Assembly (NCBI RefSeq): GCF_000388065.1
Contig: NW_009242979.1
Coordinates: forward strand, 831,709 to 852,899
Length of the DNA stretch: 21,191 nucleotides
Source: Fonticula alba
Lineage: Eukaryota; Opisthokonta; Rotosphaerida; Fonticulaceae
Direction of reading: 5' to 3'
The notes beneath the pieces were generated by a model. That model was not told where the DNA came from. It saw only the letters and a list, made by a program, of their open reading frames with translations, and made no database searches. The translations under genes were made by a program, and so were the position numbers. The stretch's first letter is position 1, and each line of letters begins with the position of its first letter. Below are positions 17,871 to 21,191 of the stretch, piece after piece.

Positions 17871-18203
17871 AAGAGGCGCAGGCGTGCATGCAGGAGGGGA
17901 AGGCCCGGCCAGGTGTGACCAAGATAGAGAGAGAGAGAGAGGGAAAAAGAGGGAGAGAAAGAGACACGGGAGAAACGCACTGCCACCGGCCTTCTTCTTG
18001 GAGGAGTAGTGGCGCATGATAATCGAGGCGCCAGGGCCGGAGGGGGCCCCGGTAGGCATGAGCATGATCGGCTGGACGGCCAGAGGAGTAGGCGCAGGGC
18101 GGTCCGCCGGGGTGGTGGCGAGGATGGCCGAGGCCGCGCGCGTGCGCAGGGCCTGGCTGGCCGCCACACGGCCGGCGGAGACGCGGAGAGTGTTGAGAAG
18201 CAT
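16992..18203 (-). CDS. MRRF: Mitochondrial ribosome recycling factor; 3 exons
   Basis: On the minus strand, exons 18203-17981, 17753-17598 and 17455-16992 give a 280-residue protein. RRF works with a mitochondrial EF-G to split post-termination ribosomes. The first ~30 residues (MLLNTLRVSAGRVAASQALR...) are rich in Arg, Ala and Ser without acidic residues, a typical mitochondrial presequence. A Lys/Gly linker follows. The RRF domain (PF01765) starts near IEDVIAS, about residue 90, and matches bacterial RRF through its length: TIEVFRTDLAQMRMGVANP, LRNLCQVSVLNPQTLQLNVF, then DASM, GGGMGLNPSTEGNIIKVPVP and the signature IRNIRQAA at 219-226. The domain length of ~190 matches bacterial RRF (185 in E. 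coli). The start codon has A at -3. Its 3' end faces the 3' end of the XPB gene. Confidence 0.94.
17456..17597 (-). other. Intron 2 of the mtRRF gene (142 bp)
   Basis: On the minus strand the donor is GTACGC and the acceptor TACCAG. Splicing is phase 1 and joins GVANP to AILESVTVDV. A CTGAC motif lies at 17512-17508. The polypyrimidine tract is mainly C. Confidence 0.9.
17754..17980 (-). other. Intron 1 of the mtRRF gene (227 bp) with microsatellites
   Basis: On the minus strand the donor is GTGCGT and the acceptor AAATAG. Splicing is phase 1. CTGAC lies at 17799-17795, and the acceptor is the first AG after it. The intron carries a CA/TA microsatellite and a CT tract. The acceptor lies in a Lys/Gly linker, so conservation does not test it directly. 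Confidence 0.8.
17829..17870. repeat. (TA)n(TG)n microsatellite inside an mtRRF intron
   Basis: A TA repeat passes into a TG repeat of about 18 nt. In the sense of the gene it reads (CA)n(TA)n between donor and branch point. This is the only clearly AT-rich patch in the window. Confidence 0.93.
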
Positions 18204-19110
18204 GGTTGTAGGTGCCAGACGTGCGCGCGTGTTCGCAGGGAATGACGGGGACTGTGGGAAAGCAGGTGAAGTGGGGGGGAGAGGGCTGGCGCGGCAGGCC
18301 GCCGGGCGCCCTGGTGCTGGTCCGGTTGCTCTTGGCGGCCCGAGCCGAGGCAGCTCCCGCTCCCTCCCTCCCCCGGGTGGCGTGTGGGACCGGAGGCGCG
18401 CAGGCCCAGCCACAGGGCCGGAGGCCTGGGTCAACTGGCCGGTTCTGCTGCGTGCCCCCCGATCGACGGTCACTCTCTTCCCCTATTTGTGCAGGCCCGT
18501 GTGGATGATGGCCGCCACACCCAAGCCATGCCCGCCCGAGGGAGGGAGGGAGGGAGGGGGGGGGGGGGGAAGGGACAAACAGGCGGGGGGGCTGATGGTC
18601 GTGGCAGCCCGCAGGCCGGGCCAGGGAGGACCGGGCAGGCGTGGCAAGATCGCCAAGAGGTGCCACCGCACCAGGTCCCACGCCGGGCCCGCGCCCCCAT
18701 CTTTAGATTAAACCCCGCCTCTGGCCGGGGGCGCATGCTGCGATCACCGATGGGCAGTTGCCGTCGGAGCGGCCGTGCGTTCCCCCGGCCAGGGGGGGAC
18801 ACCGCGGCTCGTTCCCTCCCCCCCCTCGCCCGCCTCCCCGTCAAGCATGTGCCTTTTCAGGTCTAGTGTGTGTATTGTGCAGAGAGACAATGCCCGCCGG
18901 GGCGGCCAAGGTGACTCCTGCCCTAGGCGCTCGGGCAAGGGAGCGGGAACGGGAGAGCGAGGGCAAAAGGGGCGCGCTTCTGGCATGGGGCTGGTGTGCC
19001 GGGGGCGCGCTCTTGCGTCTCTCTGTTTTTCTCATTTTCAAACCACAAGGACGGGAGCAGAGGGGGGAGGGTGAGCCCCTCCCCCGCGCACGTGGGACAC
19101 ATATGCCCGC

Positions 19111-19180
19111 GTGCGTGTGTGTGTGTGTGTGTGTGCGTGTGTGTATGTATGTATGTGTGTGTGTGTGTGTGTGTGTGTGC
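19111..19180. repeat. (GT)n microsatellite with a GTAT interruption
   Basis: A 70-nt GT-dominated alternating tract with GTATGTATGTAT in its centre. Confidence 0.93.
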
Positions 19181-19460
19181 AGGCATGCGCAGAGTGCGCT
19201 TTCATCCCCGGTTGCTCCTCCGGCCCTCGGCCCGGCCTCTCTCAGAGTATCCCAGAGCCCGTCCTCCCCCGGGGCATGCGCTCCATGATGGATCCCATCA
19301 TCCAGACATGGGGACACAGGGCCATCGGCCGAGGTGTGCCCGTGCACGGCCCCGCGCCGGGAGGAAGCCATGTGGCGAAAGAGAGAGAGGGAGAGAGAAG
19401 GGGCGAGAACCAGGGGGGAGGAGGGGCGAATAAACGAGGGCAAGGGGGAAGAGTGATGAG

Positions 19461-19493
19461 GCGTGTGTGTGCGTGCGCGCGCGCGCGCGCGCG
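19461..19493. repeat. GT/GC alternating purine-pyrimidine tract
   Basis: About 33 nt of alternating GT and GC units, ending in (GC)n, eleven bases from the kinase stop codon. It is therefore likely in the kinase 3' UTR. Confidence 0.9.
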
Positions 19494-19503
19494 GGGCCAC
19501 TCC

Positions 19504-21160
19504 TCACACCTCGAAGAGCCACGGGTGGCGGAGCATATCAGCCGCGGTGGCCCGGCGGCTGGGATCCATCTCCAACATGGGCAGGAGGAAGTTGGCCAAG
19601 GACTCGGCATCATGCCGGGCGAAGTTGTACTCCTCCAGCAGCACGGAGCACAGGTCCCAGTACTTGAGGGTGGACACGCGCCGCAGGGCCGGGGTCACCT
19701 CGGCGGCCGGGTTGTCCACGAGGGAGGGGCTGCCGCGCGAGCGACCGCCGGCCCGGGCGCCACCTTGCGCTCCGCCGGAGCCCGGGCCAGGGAAGCCCTC
19801 CGGCCGGATGAAGAACTCGGCCGACCGACGACCGGCCATGGCTACCCGGGCCGGGAAGCACTTGGGCCCGAGGAGCTCCATCATCAGGGCCAGGTGGTCG
19901 TCATCGCGCGAGTACGACTTGGAGGAGGAAGCTCGCGGGTTGAAGAGGAAATCCCCGGTGGCCAGCTCGAAAACCATGCACGCGAAGGACCACATGTCGG
20001 TCGGGGTGCTGTAGCCAGCCTCGATGATGACCTCCGGCGCGCGGTACTGCCGGGTTTGGATGTCCCGTGTGAAGGGGTGCCCAACGAAGCAGGCATTGCC
20101 GAGATCGGCGATCTTGTAGATGACCGTCGGGTCGTGCTGGCTGGTGCTGCTGCTGCTGCTGGTGTTGCTGGCGCTGCCACCACCACCGCCACCGCCCCCG
20201 GCGCCGGAAGACCCGAGGGCCGGGGGCGAGGACTCGGTCACCGGGGGCGAAGTGGCACCGGGCTTGTTGCCGGCAGCCGGGACGATGGCCACATCGACAT
20301 CCATGTGCTCATCATCATCGCCATGCGGGTAGTGGGCCCCGGCCGCGCCGCCATGCCGAGAGGAGGCGGACGAGGACGACGTGTCGACCGACATGCTGGA
20401 CAGGGACTGCTCGAGGCGCGAGTCGGTCGACTGCGACCGGAGCTGCTGCCGGCGCCGGCTCCGGTGTGTCTCCAAATTGGCCAGCTCCCGATGGGAGGGG
20501 CGATACCGGCGAAGCAGGCGCGAGGAGACATCGGCCTGGGCCCGGGCGGCCACGCTGTCGACGACGCGCTGCACACGCCCCGCATGGCCGAGACCGATGA
20601 GGACATTCTCCGGCTTCAGGTCGGTGTGAATGATGCCGCACACCCGGTGCAGGTAGTCCAGCCCGCGGAGGACATCCCGAGCAATGGTCCGGACCATGGC
20701 CAGGGGCAGGCCCCGGTGCTTGAAGCGCCGGATGAGGTACAGCAAGTTGCGGCCCATCATGTCGAAGACCATGCACACGTGGCGGCTGTTGTTGCCGGCG
20801 TGCACGAAGTTGTCCCGCATGCGCACCACATATTGGGCCAGCTCGGCGTCCGACTGGGGCTCCGGCGCCAGGAAGGACATCGGCCGGTTGCCGGCGGCGA
20901 GGGTGGTGGTGGCGCCGGAGGAGGCAGTGCCGGCTCCGATGCCGGAGTCGGGGATGCCCGGGGCCCCAGGGTCCGAGGAGCCGGCGGCCGATGTGGCGAC
21001 ATCGGCGCTGGCCCCGGGCGGGGGGGCCGTGTAGTTGCGCCGTGGCCGGCGATCGACCGCGCGATCGGCCACACGCCGGCACAGGCGGATTTCATCGCGC
21101 GCGGTTTCCGAGTACCGACGCGCGCTCTTGACAACCTTGAGAGCAACATGGTCGCCAGTT
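19504..21160 (-). CDS. SRPK-family SR-protein kinase, last exon (5' part outside the window)
   Basis: The 1657-bp terminal exon encodes 551 full residues and ends in TGA at 19504-19506. SRPKs phosphorylate Arg-Ser repeats of splicing factors. Numbered from the first full codon, it opens in the kinase N-lobe: VALKVVKSARRYSETARDEI gives the ATP-binding Lys at 8 and the helix-C Glu at 23. Then come HVCMVFDMMGRNLL, the catalytic loop IIHTDLKPEN (Asp180, with the family-typical HTD), IADLGNAC (Asp352 of DLG) and DIQTRQYRAPEVI. TDMWSFACMVFELATGDFLF and the C-terminal LLPMLEMDPSRRATAADMLR follow. The order matches SRPK1, Sky1 and Dsk1 closely. A spacer of about 165 residues splits subdomains VIb and VII, as in known SRPKs. 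Two further low-complexity insertions lie at about residues 30-80 and before LKYWDL. The glycine-rich loop and start codon are missing from the window. Confidence 0.93.
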
Positions 21161-21191
21161 CTGGGTGGAAGGTTGGGGGTGGGGCGGGGCG
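21161..21191 (-). other. 3' end of an intron in the SRPK-family gene (partial)
   Basis: On the minus strand the coding frame is preceded by a C-rich tract and TTCCACCCAG, a clear acceptor. The exon then begins A-ACT-GGC-GAC, leading into VALKVVKS. The intron continues beyond the window edge. Confidence 0.8.

Larger units (their letters stand above)
18204..19503. other. Intergenic region between the kinase 3' end and the mtRRF start
   Basis: No gene is supported in these 1.3 kb. The part next to 18204 should contain the mtRRF promoter and 5' UTR. GGGA repeats leading into a 14-nt G run lie at 18537-18569. Two alternating purine-pyrimidine tracts lie towards the kinase gene. Open frames here translate to low-complexity or dinucleotide-repeat peptides only. 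Confidence 0.55.

Noticed and set aside
19427-19432. AATAAA as a polyadenylation signal for the kinase gene
   Set aside because: It lies on the plus strand, whereas the kinase gene is on the minus strand and would need TTTATT here.
18204-19503. tRNA or other small RNA gene in the intergenic regions
   Set aside because: No cloverleaf-compatible arms or T-loop consensus were found by eye here or in the other spacers. A covariance-model scan was not possible.

Overview
This is a GC-rich nuclear segment from a unicellular eukaryote. Five protein-coding genes can be supported. All have spliceosomal introns, and the encoded set is eukaryotic: an XPB subunit of TFIIH, an SR-protein kinase, an SLC38A9-type amino-acid transporter, a mitochondrial ribosome recycling factor and a P-type cation ATPase. 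Very long G and C homopolymers, dinucleotide microsatellites and low-complexity insertions inside conserved proteins recur throughout. A run of Ns marks a scaffold gap. The species cannot be fixed from the sequence. A GC-rich opisthokont-grade protist (a nucleariid such as Fonticula is my guess) would fit, but that is inference.

Layout. A three-exon P-type ATPase (98-4136, +) is followed by about 3.2 kb without a credible gene. That stretch holds CT microsatellites, a 79-nt G run and the first copy of a 341-bp repeat. Next is a five-exon SLC38A9-like transporter (7301-10303, +). Behind it lie the second, identical copy of the 341-bp repeat and an N gap. A six-exon XPB/ERCC3 helicase gene (11596-16272, +) converges on a three-exon mitochondrial RRF gene (16992-18203, -). 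The window closes with the last exon of an SRPK-family kinase (19504-21160, -), whose 5' part lies outside.

The genes do not form an operon or pathway. They cover ion transport, lysosomal amino-acid transport or sensing, transcription/repair, mitochondrial translation and splicing control. What they share is intron style. Eleven internal introns, plus one more that depends on a GC donor, were placed by reading frame and protein conservation. They show a GT-R-Y-G donor (GTACGT, GTGCGT, GTATGT) in place of the usual GTAAGT, and often a CTGAC/CTAAC branch-like motif.

Most notable: the donor consensus; the pair of 100% identical 341-bp blocks, each bounded by a G run and a C run and bracketing the transporter gene, with one copy touching the scaffold gap (composite repeat or assembly artefact); four stop-free introns of length 3n in the transporter; and a 180-residue insertion between helicase motif VI and the conserved C-terminal block of XPB. 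I found no phage, CRISPR array, tRNA, rRNA or clear transposase.
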